Of a DNA stretch of 64,000 bases, positions 22,499 through 33,497 are shown in pieces; position 1 is the stretch's first letter; each line of letters starts with the position of its first letter. The position numbers and the translations under genes are program-made. Origin of the DNA: Rhytidiadelphus loreus (lineage: Eukaryota > Streptophyta > Bryopsida > Hypnales > Hylocomiaceae); assembly GCA_947034895.1 (NCBI GenBank), contig OX344762.1:8437501-8501500 (forward strand), in the 5' to 3' direction. The notes under the pieces are model-generated. The model was given only the letters and a program-made list of their open reading frames with translations. It was not told the DNA's origin and did not search any database.

Positions 22499-24099
22499 GG
22501 TAAAGATCCATACAAACAAATCCATTGAACATTACAAAACCTATTTTAGAGCATCTAATTTTTTTCAATGTTGAGGTGTTGGTTATCAAAATATTTTTTG
22601 CCCAATCATGAGGGATGGTTCTGTTTGAACTATAATTGTTCATAACATTCAATAGTATGTAGTTCTATTGCCTTTTTTCCAACAGAATGATGTAAAATAT
22701 TTCACATTTCATCAAAGCTATGGGGGTACGTGGCATTAAGCAAGAGAATGGTGAGTATATTTTGACACTATACTTGTTCTGCTATAGTACCATCATCAAT
22801 GTTTTGCCACCATGTCAGCACTGTAGCTAATTTTAATTCTTCATGATATGCTTGGGATGAACTTCATAGATGAAGACTCAAGAGTGAATAAGGCTATCTC
22901 TTTGAAGGCTATTGAATGTTGTGCTATTTTTGTTTCAACCAACTTTGCAATTTGACATAAAAAATGCATTTTGAACCAAGAATGTGATCTAGAAGAACTT
23001 TAGAGGGACAAACTAAAAAGTTACTTTGACCTCAAGTTTCCCAAAGATTATTATTGTTACCTTAAGCGGAATATATAAAGTATGCATGCCTTTGGAAGTA
23101 TTGATTTGACCAATTCTTGAAGGAGCTTAATCAAAATCCAATGGATATTTAGATACAAATTCTTACACTAGAAGAAACCTGCATTTTTTTTGACAAGCCA
23201 ATAAACATGGTTATGTGTTTAGTTTAACGTCAGGCATGTCTACTATGGATATTTAGGAAAATCCATCAAGATTGACAAGTCAAAAACAAGAAGAAATTTG
23301 AAAAAACATGCCCTGTTTTTAAAGCGACCTCACAACAAACATGGTAAAAAAAGGAGACAGAAGTGTGCCATGTGGCAGCCACATAAGCGCCACGTATGCA
23401 GGCGGGCAGTGCCCTGTGAGCCCCAAATTCATCACTTGGGATTTATAGTTTGTTTGTTTTTTAGTTTGTTACAAATTAAGGCCTAAAGTACAAAGAAAAG
23501 CCCAAAAAAGAGTGTAGAACCAAAATAGGTATGTCACGTACCAGTATAGCATTTGGTCATAAATAGCCTTTTATCCATAGATTACCCACAAACCCCACTT
23601 GTATATAGGTTAGAACCCGTAAATAGTGGGAAACAATAGGGCTACCGGGAACTTACCCCAAATAGCCCAAGTTCAGTACATGCGACCGTGATAGGCTAAA
23701 TTGGTCCTAGGAGAGTTAGGGAGATCCCCACATAAATCTCTAAAGATAGGTTTTAGTTTCCCCATCCCATCGACGAAATGTTAGGAATCCCAATTGTTAG
23801 CTTGTAGGGGTTACTTGTCCAAGACAGGCCACATGGAGGAATCCACGGCCACCGGATAGTGTTCTTGGATCTAGAACATGTCGGGGTATCCAAAGCGAAA
23901 TCCTTTTGCCAAGATTCCCTCACGTGGGAAAGATTCCTTGACTGTCGATGATTTAAACAAAGTCAGTTTTCGCCTCGCCACCGACTGTGTGCCAGAATAG
24001 CCCAAGACTTGGCACGTGGCTTGGGAGATTCCATGAGAGGTTCCCCAAAAAGTCTCGGTTCTTTTTTATCTCCAAAGGATCTTTTTCCAAGTAGTCAAC
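22499..24099. other. Spacer with a CACTA-type terminus
   Basis: Apart from the possible CACTA end at 23166 and a GC-richer part after about 23300, where GTGCCATGTGGCAGCCAC-like sequence recalls the interior of the CACTA-like element at 55075-56054, no gene is seen. Confidence 0.5.
23166..23195 (+). mobile_element. Possible 5' terminus of a CACTA transposon
   Basis: CACTAGAAGAAACCTGCATT followed by a T run resembles the CACTA terminal repeat (CACTACAAGAAA type). The same AGAAACCTGCATTTT word recurs at about 56213, and related ends flank 35514-35726 and 55075-56054. The partner terminus was not found, so only one end is called. Confidence 0.5.
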
Positions 24100-25420
24100 C
24101 GCCAAAAGCCACAACGGGAAATTCATATAAAATGCTCAGGTCGTGGTAAAATCTCACTAAAAATTAGACTAGAATCTTTTATGTTAATAACGTGCCCCAA
24201 CAAATTTCATGATGTTCCAATAGCGGGAGGCGGCCAAAATCAACAACATTCCCCCAATTAATAATTACGGTAAGATCTTTGCGGAGTTGACCGGCGTCCT
24301 GGGAACGTACGAAGTCGGAACGAAGACATCAAGGAGTCTTTTCTTACTCCCTAGAGCCTCTCCAACAACCCTAGCTAGTTACCCCGTCCAAAAGAGGTAA
24401 ACTCCAAAAGTTAGGTTTTTACCCTTTTAATTGGCACTAGTTGGCCCTAGTTTCCGATGGGTTTTGTTGCGATAGAAATAGGGGGTAGGGGATGCATTAG
24501 GCTAAAAATGGCCTTTTGAAGCCATTGGCGCAATCCATTTGCAATTCCAAGTTAAACTCCAAAAGTTAGAAGTTAGGACCAATGTAAAATCCAAAATTAG
24601 GTGAAAATCTCAAAGATGGATGAAAACCCAGATGGATGAGATTACTAGTCGAGGGGGGGAGTAGGCCCTTGGAAACCTATAAAAGGGGGCCCTTCTCCCT
24701 CCCAAAACACCCCCAACATTTGTCTTGGGTCCGTGGGTCCGACCTCTCTTTATGTTTTGGCACTTGCCCAAACTCCCTACGGTGTTTTTTGAGCACTCTC
24801 GTTCCTCTTGTTGTTACATTTTTTTGGTGTTTGAAGTGTGGGGGTCCTCCCTTGTCTTGTCCTTGCAACTTTTTTTGTAGAATCATTGAAACCTTATCGT
24901 AGAGTCCTTGATTATCTCCAGTATACATTATACTAATCCTGGAGCAACCCCTCACCGTACCTTGGCGATGCCGCTTTGGGGGGTCCTCTAGTTCCCTGAC
25001 TTAGTGATTATACCATCTTACCATCCACTAACCCCGTGTTCCCTTGCATTTCGTACTAACCCAAGTTCTTGCATTTCGTTGAATCAAGTCCCTTGTCAGT
25101 TGTTGGAAAATAGTGGAGTAGTGCCCTTGGGGTAACCAGATTCCACCTTTCTGGGTCTAGTCCTAGTCCTAAATTGTGTGTGAAAAGAGTCACCAGACGG
25201 TGAAGTTTTGAACCCATGGGGAAGCAAATAGTCCTAAATTTGGTGTTAAAACCAAATTGACGGCGAAGCTTTGCACCCCCCCAGGTTAGTTCCAAAGTTT
25301 AGTTCCCAAAACATTTTGGGAATTGACCAAAGTTTAGTGCCCAAAATAGGCCGGTTACAAGTAAAAAGAAACCTTGTGTTGATTGTTGTTTTTTTCTTTT
25401 GGGGGGGAAGGGCTTGCCAA
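24100..25420 (+). mobile_element. LTR/leader-like retroelement sequence with TATA box
   Basis: It shares GTGGTAAAATCTCACTAAAA (near 24143), ACTCCAAAAGTTAG, a TATAAAAGG promoter-like box (24678) and GGCGAAGCTTTG (near 25262) in the same order with 61790-63650. A TATA box followed by a pyrimidine-rich stretch and then a tandem-repeat leader suits the LTR and untranslated leader of an LTR retrotransposon. No gag-pol frame was recognised downstream and exact LTR ends were not resolved. Confidence 0.5.
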
Positions 25421-25429
25421 GTTAGAATT

Positions 25430-25890
25430 TAGAAGGAGAGAAAAGAGGCCTCAGTCCAACGGGAAGGTCTGTCCAATTCGGAGAGGGGCCTCAGTCCAGT
25501 CGGGGAGGGGTCTGTCCAACGGGAGGGTCTGTCCAGTTCGGGAAAGGGCCTCAGTCCAGCGGGGAGGGTCTGTCTAGTCAGCTCGCGGGAAAGGGTCAGT
25601 TCACGGGGAACGGGGTTTGCCAGTTTGGGGGGGGGTTGTCTGTCCAGTTCAGGGAGGGGATCATTTCAACGGGGAAGGGCCTTAGTCCAGCGGGGAGGGT
25701 TTGTCTAGTCAGCTCGCGAGAAAAGGGTCAGTTCATAGGAACGGGGTCTGCCAGTTCGAGGAGAGTCTGCCTAAGTTCGGGGAAGGGGTCAGTTCAACGG
25801 GGAAAGGGGTCCGTCCAGTAGAGAGGGTCTATCCAGTCTAGTTCGGGGAGGGGCCTCAGTCTAGTTCAGGGAGGTCCAGGGTTACAAAAA
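25430..25890 (+). repeat. GC-rich minisatellite with higher-order period
   Basis: Imperfect units built on GTCCAGTTCGGGGAGGGG and TCAGTCCAGCGGGGAGGG run without a break. A longer module containing TGTCTAGTCAGCTCGCG and AAGGGTCAGTTCA occurs at about 25553 and 25685, giving a higher-order period near 132 bp. Frames through it are open only because the repeat lacks stops; I do not call a protein. Confidence 0.85.
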
Positions 25891-27210
25891 GAGGATTAGC
25901 TAAACCAAGCTAAGGGGGGAAGTCAACTAGTAAAAGGGGGAAGTAGGGAGGAGAAAAAGAGAAGACAAGGGCGCGTAAAAGAAACCCGGAGTCCTAGCCT
26001 AGGAGGTACAAAGGGGCTAACCAAAACAAGGCATCACGAAGCTATCTAAGCGCCTCCAACAAGCATCAATTCAACATCAAACGCCTCCACCACCACCCCA
26101 AGGCACTCACCTCCAAATGAAGGAAGGATAGAGAAGGAGGAGTTAGATAGGAGGGAAGAGCCTCGGCAGAGATAAGGGAAGAATCCCCTCCACCATTAGG
26201 GTAATCTTACGCGCATGGTATTTTCTCCTAAGTGTAAGTGGTAGTTAACCGACAATTTGACTTTCTACGGAAGTGAAGGACACCCTCAACCACCCCTTTT
26301 GATGGGGCACGTGGATTGAGGAGAAGGAGAAAGAAACGTAAAAGAATTTCCTTCAAGGAAGAAGGCTCATCTTTTGGTCACAAAGATAGTGGCCGACACT
26401 CGCTAACTTGGGGGGAGGAAGGGCGCACCTTCACCGCTCACCATGGAGGAAGAAGGGAGCTCGACAAGCTTGGGATGGACACCCACGCCAGGGTAAACTC
26501 CTAACTACCCCCCCCCCACGTTCTGACCGGGTAGGGCCAAGGCCGTATGTGGCCGAGAGCTAGATCGCACTAAGTCCAAGGTCAGGTCAGATTTGAGTGA
26601 TTAGGCTTAGAGAAGACCCCGAGAGGTTTCCAAAAACATAAGACACGTAGGAAATGGAGTTAGGACGACCGAGATATCGGTGGATGAAGTTTTAAGCCCA
26701 CAACGGATGAAACCGTGGGGATTTCATCCAACCAAGTTTTCACTTAGGATTTAGTTAGAATCAATAGAGAAAGGTCCGTAGATCAAATTTCGCCCCCAAA
26801 CAGAATGAGGAGCCTATAGAAAACCATGGATGAAGTTTGATGGCCAAGCGGCCAATACTTCATCCACCCATAGCGGGTGATTAGAGAGTCCAATTTGAAC
26901 GAGTCTTAGGTTTTTAGAAATGGAATGAGATGATCTTCTACCTTAAGACCATAGAGTAAACTTTAGAAATAGGAAACACAAAACATAACATAGCAAGATA
27001 GTCAATATAAGAGTCAATTAGAACCATGATTAGAGAGTCATGATTAGAGAGTCACGATTAGAGAGTTAGCAAAAAAGATCCATTGGAAGGCACAATGGAT
27101 TGACACTTAGACACCCATTAGAGTAGGAAACTACCATAGAATTAGAACTTGGTTGTGTTCGCCGATTTACCAAGGGTGGGTAAATAAGCGCCCTTATGCC
27201 CCATGGAATT
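25891..27210. other. Region downstream of the minisatellite, no gene recognised
   Basis: Moderately GC-rich, purine-rich on the plus strand to about 26500, then AT-richer. Short repeats such as TTAGAGAGTCA-type words occur in a row near 27030-27065. It may be the decayed interior of the retroelement beginning near 24.1 kb, but no domain could be read. Confidence 0.45.
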
Positions 27211-27324
27211 TCTTAAACCTGACATGTTGCTAATGTAGCACTTGACGTCAACATAGATGTCTAAAAGAATTTTAATGCTATTTTTTGCGATGTCCACTTA
27301 GACGTCTAAACATTTTTTTAAATG

Positions 27325-27550
27325 TCAACTTAGACATACACTATACACAATACACCATACAACAAAGGACATATAAAATACACCATATAGAATACATTGT
27401 ACATCATACACAATCCAAAATAGGCCATACACAATATATTATACACCATACACAATACTTTACATCATACACCATACATAACACACAATATACTATACAT
27501 CATACACAATACGTCATACATTGTAAACCATACACAATATACCGTATTGG
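27325..27550. repeat. AT-rich minisatellite (CATACACAATA type)
   Basis: Units such as CATACACAATA, CATACACCATA and CATCATACACAATA repeat irregularly throughout. The plus frame repeats as HHTQYTIHHTQY-like peptide, but this simply mirrors the DNA repeat. Confidence 0.85.
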
Positions 27551-27689
27551 CAATTATGTCAAATGGCCTAAAAAGCCACTTATTATAAGTATATTGACAT
27601 GACAAGACAAGCTACTTATACAAGTGTGGTGATAGGAGCAAAGACAAAGCATATGGGATATGTGAAACTTAGAGATTGTATTTTATGAG

Positions 27690-27860
27690 AAAACATTTGG
27701 ACATCTCAATTGATGCATTAGTTGACATTGCAATAAATATGTAGACATCCTCTAAGACGTCTCAGTTGATGTGCTAGTTGACATTGCAAAAAACATCTAG
27801 ATGTTTTAGAAGATGTCTCAGTTGACATTTTAGTTGATGTTTTCGAAAAAAATGTTAATC
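27690..27860 (+). repeat. Tandem repeat with GACRTCTCAGTTGATG units
   Basis: Three copies of about 65 bp carry GACATCTCAATTGATGCATT, GACGTCTCAGTTGATGTGCT and GATGTCTCAGTTGACATTTT, each followed by TAGTTGACATTGC-like or TTGATG sequence. Related words in the opposite orientation (AGACGTCTAAACATTTTT) lie near 27300 on the other side of the minisatellite. Confidence 0.75.
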
Positions 27861-27878
27861 TAAATGTTTTTTATTCAA

Positions 27879-28528
27879 GGCCACATTTATATACAAAAAT
27901 GCCTATATTGATGGTACTTCTTTGGATTCATTCTTCAAGACAAGTTGGCTACATGCTTGAAAAATTTATGATCCTTTGGAATTGTACAACATATAGGAAA
28001 AAAATAGTAAGTAGAAAAAAAAATGATTGAAAATACTAAACTGTCAAGAATTTAGTTATAGAATTGAAAAATGCCAATTCCAATGATTGCAATGTTGCAA
28101 TAAATAATCTGCATCCTATAATTTAATTTTTTTACAAAAAAAATTGAGTTAAATAAAGGACTTCAAAGTTTATTTTAGAGTAGCAAATCCACAATTGCTC
28201 GTAAACTAAAACTCCTCATAACTTTCATCTCATTGATCAAAATGAAATGACTAAAAGATTTTTACGCATATATAAATCCATAAAACCAATTTCAAATTTT
28301 TATTTTAGAAATAAAGAATTTTTTAAGAATTTTTTGAGTAGCCCATTAAGCAATGAAAATTACATACCATGTAGTCAAAAGTTATGAAAACTATTGTGCC
28401 ATAAAGGTACCCTTTGGCACATGTTGTGTGAAAATTTCAAAGAAAATAAAAATAAAAATTCAATTCATAGTGAACTACCCAAAATCACTATGTTGCCCAA
28501 AAATAGTGTTTGGGCATTTAGGGGTTAA
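27879..28528 (+). mobile_element. TTAA-flanked element, copy B (left-truncated)
   Basis: It matches copy A from GCCACATTT and GGTACTTCTTTGGATTCATT onward and ends TTTAGGGG then TTAA (28525-28528). About 250 bp of the left end, including the left TTAA terminus, are missing. Confidence 0.7.
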
Positions 28529-29001
28529 AATTTTGAGATGGCGTCAATGTGTACTGAAGTGGCATGCCACTTCAGCTTCATTGGATGCCATATCATTGAA
28601 ATGCCACATCAAATACCATTTTTAAAAAATCATGCCATGTGGTTGCCCTTCCCATGTCTTTTTCACATGTAGTCAACATTTCACCTCAGCCCCCAATAAT
28701 TTTTAGAAACTTATCCATAGTCAAATCATAAGCCCATGCAACCATGCAAGTCATTTCTATTCTATAAAACATAAATCTTATGAAAATGAGTATTTATTGT
28801 GATTTTTCCTCTAAGATGTATTGTTCTTGATGCTAATTTTGAAGAGCCCTCAACAATAGAAAATGAAGATTTGCAGTGGACAAAATGTTGAATTGGAAAA
28901 TCATAATCATTCATTATAAAAATAAAATGTTTGATGCTAAAACTACACTTCAAGAAGACATCATTCTTAAGAAAAAAAACTAATTAGAATAATGAGTAGT
29001 T
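28529..29001. other. Spacer between TTAA elements B and C
   Basis: AT-rich, no gene. Contains GGCATGCCACTTCAG near 28560, reminiscent of CACTA interior sequence elsewhere in the window. Confidence 0.5.
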
Positions 29002-29933
29002 TTAACCCTCAAAGGACCATCACTATACTTTCACCAAAAACGCTCCAAAACTGCCATTTCTACTACAAGTACCAAAATTTTGAAAAAAATCTTTTTTTGA
29101 CATATCTAACTGTAGGATCTTGTATTATATAGTATCAAAAACATGTGGTAAAAATTTCAGACATTTCCACCAGGTGGATTGCAAGATATAAGCATTCAAA
29201 TTAACTAAAATCATTTTTTTAACCCTGCAAAAAGCAGGGCAGCTGCACTTCACAAGCTCACATTTCTATGAAAAAATGACCTAAATGGTGGTGCTTCTTT
29301 GTATTTGTTCTCCTAGACAAGTTGGCCACATGCTTGAAAAATTTCAGATCATTTGGAATAGTACAACATATAGGAAAAAATTAGTAAGTAGGTAGTAGTA
29401 GAGAATGATTAAAAATACTAAATTATTTACAATTGAAATATGGAATTGAAAATTTCCAATCCCAGTGGTTGAAATGTTGTAATAATGTATCTACATCCTA
29501 CGATTTTATTTTTGTCCAAAAATATTGAAAATTGGGTAAGATAAAGGATTTCAAAGTTTATTTTAGAGTAGGAAATCCAAAACTGCCCGCAAACAAAAAA
29601 TCCTCATAACTTTTGACTCATTGATCAAAATGGAATGATTAAAAGCTTTTTGTGTATATAAAACTCTAGAAAATGAATTCCAAATTTTTGTTTCTGAAAA
29701 AAGTGATTTTTTCTAATCTGCCTGAACTGCCTGGTTGGAAAAAAAGTAACATATTAGGCTATAACTTTTCACTCGTATTTCCAAATGTCATGAAATTTGG
29801 TGCATATGAAAGATATTCCTTGCCCCCACATTCTATTAAAATTTCAGCCCCAAATATGAAAATCTCCGCTCATAGGTACCTGCCCAAAATTTCTATACAG
29901 CCAAAAAACACAGTCCGGTCCTTTAGGGGGTAA
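29002..29933 (+). mobile_element. TTAA-flanked element, copy C
   Basis: It starts TTAA then CCCTCAAAGGACC and ends GGTCCTTTAGGGG then GTAA (one change in the right flank). Interior words: AACTGCCATTTCTACTACAA, GGTGGTGCTTCTTTG, CCGGTCCTTTAGGGG. Its reverse complement is closely similar to copy H (47909-48787), suggesting these two are the youngest copies here. Confidence 0.8.
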
Positions 29934-30679
29934 TAAGGATTTCATTCACTTCAAAGTTCTATCAATACCATAATGTAGTGCCTTCTGTGTTGCTGGTTTA
30001 AATGTTGTTAAAGTAATAGTAGAAGGTTAAGACCTATTTTTACAATACTATTATTTTACTACACTGTCAAGATAAATTTTGATTAACGAAATAATGAAAT
30101 GGAACTAAATCTCAATTTATAAAAGAAGAGTTGCCTCATAAAATTCCAAGTTGATAGCAATATTGTTTTTGAACATGTAAACAAGAATTTGCCCTGGGAG
30201 TATTGAATTTGAGTATTGAACATATGAAGATTGCAATGACTTCTAATATATTCGCAATTCAGTTATTTTGAAGCCCTTAATGGAAAATGGAAAAAGTGCA
30301 GCACATAATGGAAGTGAGTGCAAAGTCATTGTTTTGTTTCCAATATTCTTTGTTGTTTGGGAGAAGATATGAATAATAACTTTAGCGAAAAAAGAATTTT
30401 ATTTGCAATGCAATCAAAAAATGAATCTTCAAAAATTGACAACAAAATATGTTTTATTATGAAGTATTTGGGAGCATAGAGACAAATATTTACATATAGT
30501 ATATATACTATAACGCATTATACTAATTTTTTAGGACTTGTTAATACAATTTGTGCTATATTGGAAGTACAACAGAAAATGAAGTCATTCCACAACTTTC
30601 TCATCCATGCATGCAAGGTTTTTGAGAAAAGATGCCAAAGAATTGCCCCTTCTTTGTATTTTTCACATGTGGTCAGCAT
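29934..30679. other. AT-rich spacer
   Basis: No gene or repeat recognised. Confidence 0.5.
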
Positions 30680-31517
30680 TTAACCCCTACAAGACCAATT
30701 TGCGTAATTTTGACAACATAGAAATTTTGGGCAAGTATGTGTGATTGGAGATTTCCATGTTTTTGGCCCAAATTCTAATAGAAGGTGGGGACAAGGAATG
30801 TCTTTCATATCCACAAAATTTTAGGACATTTGGAAATACAAGTCAAAAGTTATGGCCTAATATGTTACTTTTTTTTTCCGTAACTGGGCAGTTCGGGCAG
30901 ATCGAAAAAAGATACCTTTTCAAAAACAAGAATTTCAGATTGTTTTTCTAGATTTATATATACGTGGAAAGATTTGAATCAATTTTCAATATTTTTGGAA
31001 AAAATAAAATCTTAGGAGGTAAATTGTTTATTACAACATTTCAACCATTGGGATCAACATTTTTCAATTCCATAGTTAAATTCTTAACAATTTTCTATTT
31101 TGAATCATTCTCTACTTCTTCCTACATACTATTTTTTTCCTATATGCTGCACAATTCCAAATGATCTGGAAATTTTCGAGAATGTAGCCAACTTGCTTTG
31201 AAGAATAAATCCAAAGAAGCACCACCATTTTGGGAATTTTTTTCATACAAGTGTTAGCTTCTGAAGTGCAGGTGCCCGATTTTTTGCAGTCTTCAAAAAA
31301 CGATTTTTGTCACTTCAAATGCTCATATTTTGCAATCCATTCAGTCAAAATCCCTGAAAAAAAATTTCACATCTTTTTTAACTAGCGCAATACAAGATCC
31401 CACGGTTACTTGTGTCCAAATTTTTATTTTATTTTTAAAGTTGGTACTTGTACTACAAATGGCAGTTTTGGATTGTTTTTGGTGAAAACATAGTCATGGT
31501 GGTACTGTAAGGGTTAA
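30680..31517 (-). mobile_element. TTAA-flanked element, copy D (opposite orientation)
   Basis: It starts TTAA then CCCCTACAAGACC and ends GTAAGGG then TTAA (31514-31517). Left-end interior GAAATTTTGGGCAAGTATG matches the left end of copy H. The right side holds complements of the GCCATTTCTAGTAC and GGTGGTGCTTCTTTGG words. Confidence 0.8.
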
Positions 31518-31654
31518 AAAACAAACATGCTATGAGAATCTCAAATTCCGTTTCAATTCAAAACAAGACCCAACTACAGTTTTCTTACATACAAAATTAA
31601 TGTTAGGACTCATGCACATTCAAATGCTTAATTAGATGATTGATATATGGTAGT

Positions 31655-31870
31655 TTGCTCTTAAAGCGACCGTTTAAGGTCTGGTCGGCCTTTCCGATGG
31701 TTCCTAGATGCAGGAAATTATTTTTCCTTATTTTTCACTTAAAGAAAAATTGATGTGGAATCTAATCCAAGTGGTTTCATATTTGGGGGGGCATTTTTGA
31801 ATTACTTATGAATTTTTAAAGAATTTTGCCATAGGTACCTATTTTTAGATTGTAGGCCTTACAAAACCCA
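31655..31870 (+). repeat. Interspersed repeat, second copy of 10305-10510
   Basis: Shares GCTCTTAAAGCG, GCATTTTTGAATTACTTATG and TAGGTACCTATTT-like words in the same order with the copy at 10305. Confidence 0.65.
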
Positions 31871-32034
31871 CACATGCGTAGTCTGAAAAAAGATATGGCT
31901 TCACCAAAAACAAGCATTGTGGCATACAGAAAGTAATAGACAGAGTTCCAAAATGCGACCTTTACTATATAAAGGGCCAAGTCCTCTTTTCTTGACAAAA
32001 ACCTTCATCGAAGGAAAAAAAATTAAAATTAAAA

Positions 32035-32160
32035 AATCTAACTGTAGGATCTTGTACTATATTTGGATGAGATCATGTGATGAAAATTTCATGAAGTTTT
32101 ACCATACAGATTGGAAGATACTAGTATTCAAAGTTGTGGGGGAAAAACTTTTTTGAATAC
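32035..32160 (+). mobile_element. Partial copy of the TTAA-family E subtype
   Basis: TCTAACTGTAGGATCTTGTA, TGAAAATTTCATGAAGTTT and GATTGGAAGATACTAG parallel the left part of element E (32365-32475). Both termini are missing. Confidence 0.6.
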
Positions 32161-32265
32161 AAGTAAACATTTCAGAAATGGATCTACCTTGGCTCTTATT
32201 CCATACACTAGCAAAGTATAAAGGAACATTTGGCAAATGCTTAACATTGACAAAACATTCAATGC

Positions 32266-33497
32266 TTAACCCCTAAAGAACCGGGGCCATTCTTCTGTCA
32301 AAAACTACTCAAAACTGCCATTTCTTCTACATTCATCCAAAAAAACAAGAAAAAACAAATTTTATAGAATCTAACCGTAGGATCTTGTACTTTATACTTT
32401 ACTAGTCAAGGATTATGCGGTAAAAATTTCATGGAGTTTGACCGTATAGATTGGAAGATATTAGCATTTGAAGTTGTAAAAAGAAAGTTTTTTTTAACAC
32501 TGGCCTGCAATTTCAGATGACTTTGATTGCCATTTGTGAATTTTTTTTGCACCATGGACCTTGAATTTAAAAAAAATTATGTTGAAGAATTGAGTTCAAA
32601 GTTTAGAGAAAAAAATTCAAAAAAAACACGCTTGATTTTCATTCTTTAAAAAATTGTTAAGTAGAAGTAGGTTCAAGATTGAAAGAAAAACTAAATCGTT
32701 AATAGCTCTAAGATGACATTGAAACACAATAATCTCAATGGTGAGATTGTTCTAGCTAAAAAACTTAACCCTGTCAAACAATTTCTTTTTTTTAAACTGT
32801 GAAAATTGCATTCAAAATTGAATCCTATAAGTTATTTTTTCAAGAAGATGCTCAAATTGCCCGAAAAACAAGATTGTTCATAACTTTCACATTACTAATC
32901 CAAATGGAATGAATCAAAGCTTCGCATGTAGAAAAAAATATTATCTTCAAGGAAAAAAAATTAAAAAATTAATTTCAAATTTTTGTAGGTTTCTTTTTCT
33001 GCCCGGTGACGTGAAAATTATGTTTAAGATGCCATAACTTTTGCTTTCGGGCACCAATTGAAATAAAATTTATATTTCCACAAAGCTAATATGATTTCCT
33101 ATCTTATGTGAAAGTTTAAGAAAGTTTCACTAAAAATTGAAATCATAGAAACCTGCCCGAAATCCATTTTGTCCCCCAAGGGGACAATGGTCCTTTACCA
33201 CGGGGGGTGCACTATTCAAGAGGTTCATTGATCACTTGCGAACAAGCCCCTATTATTCAGGGGCTATGTAGGTGATTTTTGAGAATTTATAGGGGGCTTA
33301 ATTTACCTAAATTTCTAAAAGAGGGTTATTTCATGTACCCTATCTTTTAGTATAATTTGTTTGGAGCTCCAATTTTCTATACCCTATGTTCATTATAAAA
33401 ATGCTTGAGTTAGATTTGTTCAAAAAACATACCAACATTTCACATGCAAAATTCTTACATAACCGGGGAGTGCACCCCCGGGTCCTTTACAGGTTAG
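32266..33497 (+). mobile_element. TTAA-flanked element, copy E, carrying a nested MITE
   Basis: Left end TTAA then CCCCTAAAGAACC (32266). The right terminus GGTCCTTTAC-AGG-TTAG ends at 33497, in line with the family GGTCCTTTAGGGGTTAA. A 282-bp insertion (33199-33480) interrupts the right terminus. This is a distinct subtype: the interior shares AATCCATTTTGTCCCC and TCACCGGGCAGAAA (in complement) with copy F. It ends about 115 bp downstream of the MES copy 2 stop codon. Confidence 0.7.
33199..33480. mobile_element. Nested MITE with 10-bp target duplication
   Basis: Flanked on both sides by GGTCCTTTAC (33189-33198 and 33481-33490), which is part of the host element's terminus. Ends are CACGGGGGGTGCACT and, in complement, CGGGGGTGCACT. 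A 9-10-bp duplication and G-rich terminal repeat suggest a MULE-type MITE, but the family is not certain. Confidence 0.65.

Noticed and set aside
25383..25821. Gly/Arg-rich repetitive frames in the 25.4-kb array
   Set aside because: The peptide repeat simply mirrors the minisatellite; no start context or homologue is evident.
27325..27550. CRISPR-like regular repeats
   Set aside because: Units are degenerate and contiguous without unique spacers, and the host is eukaryotic.
27285..27602. HTQYTIHH repeat peptide
   Set aside because: Translation of an AT-rich minisatellite, not a protein gene.
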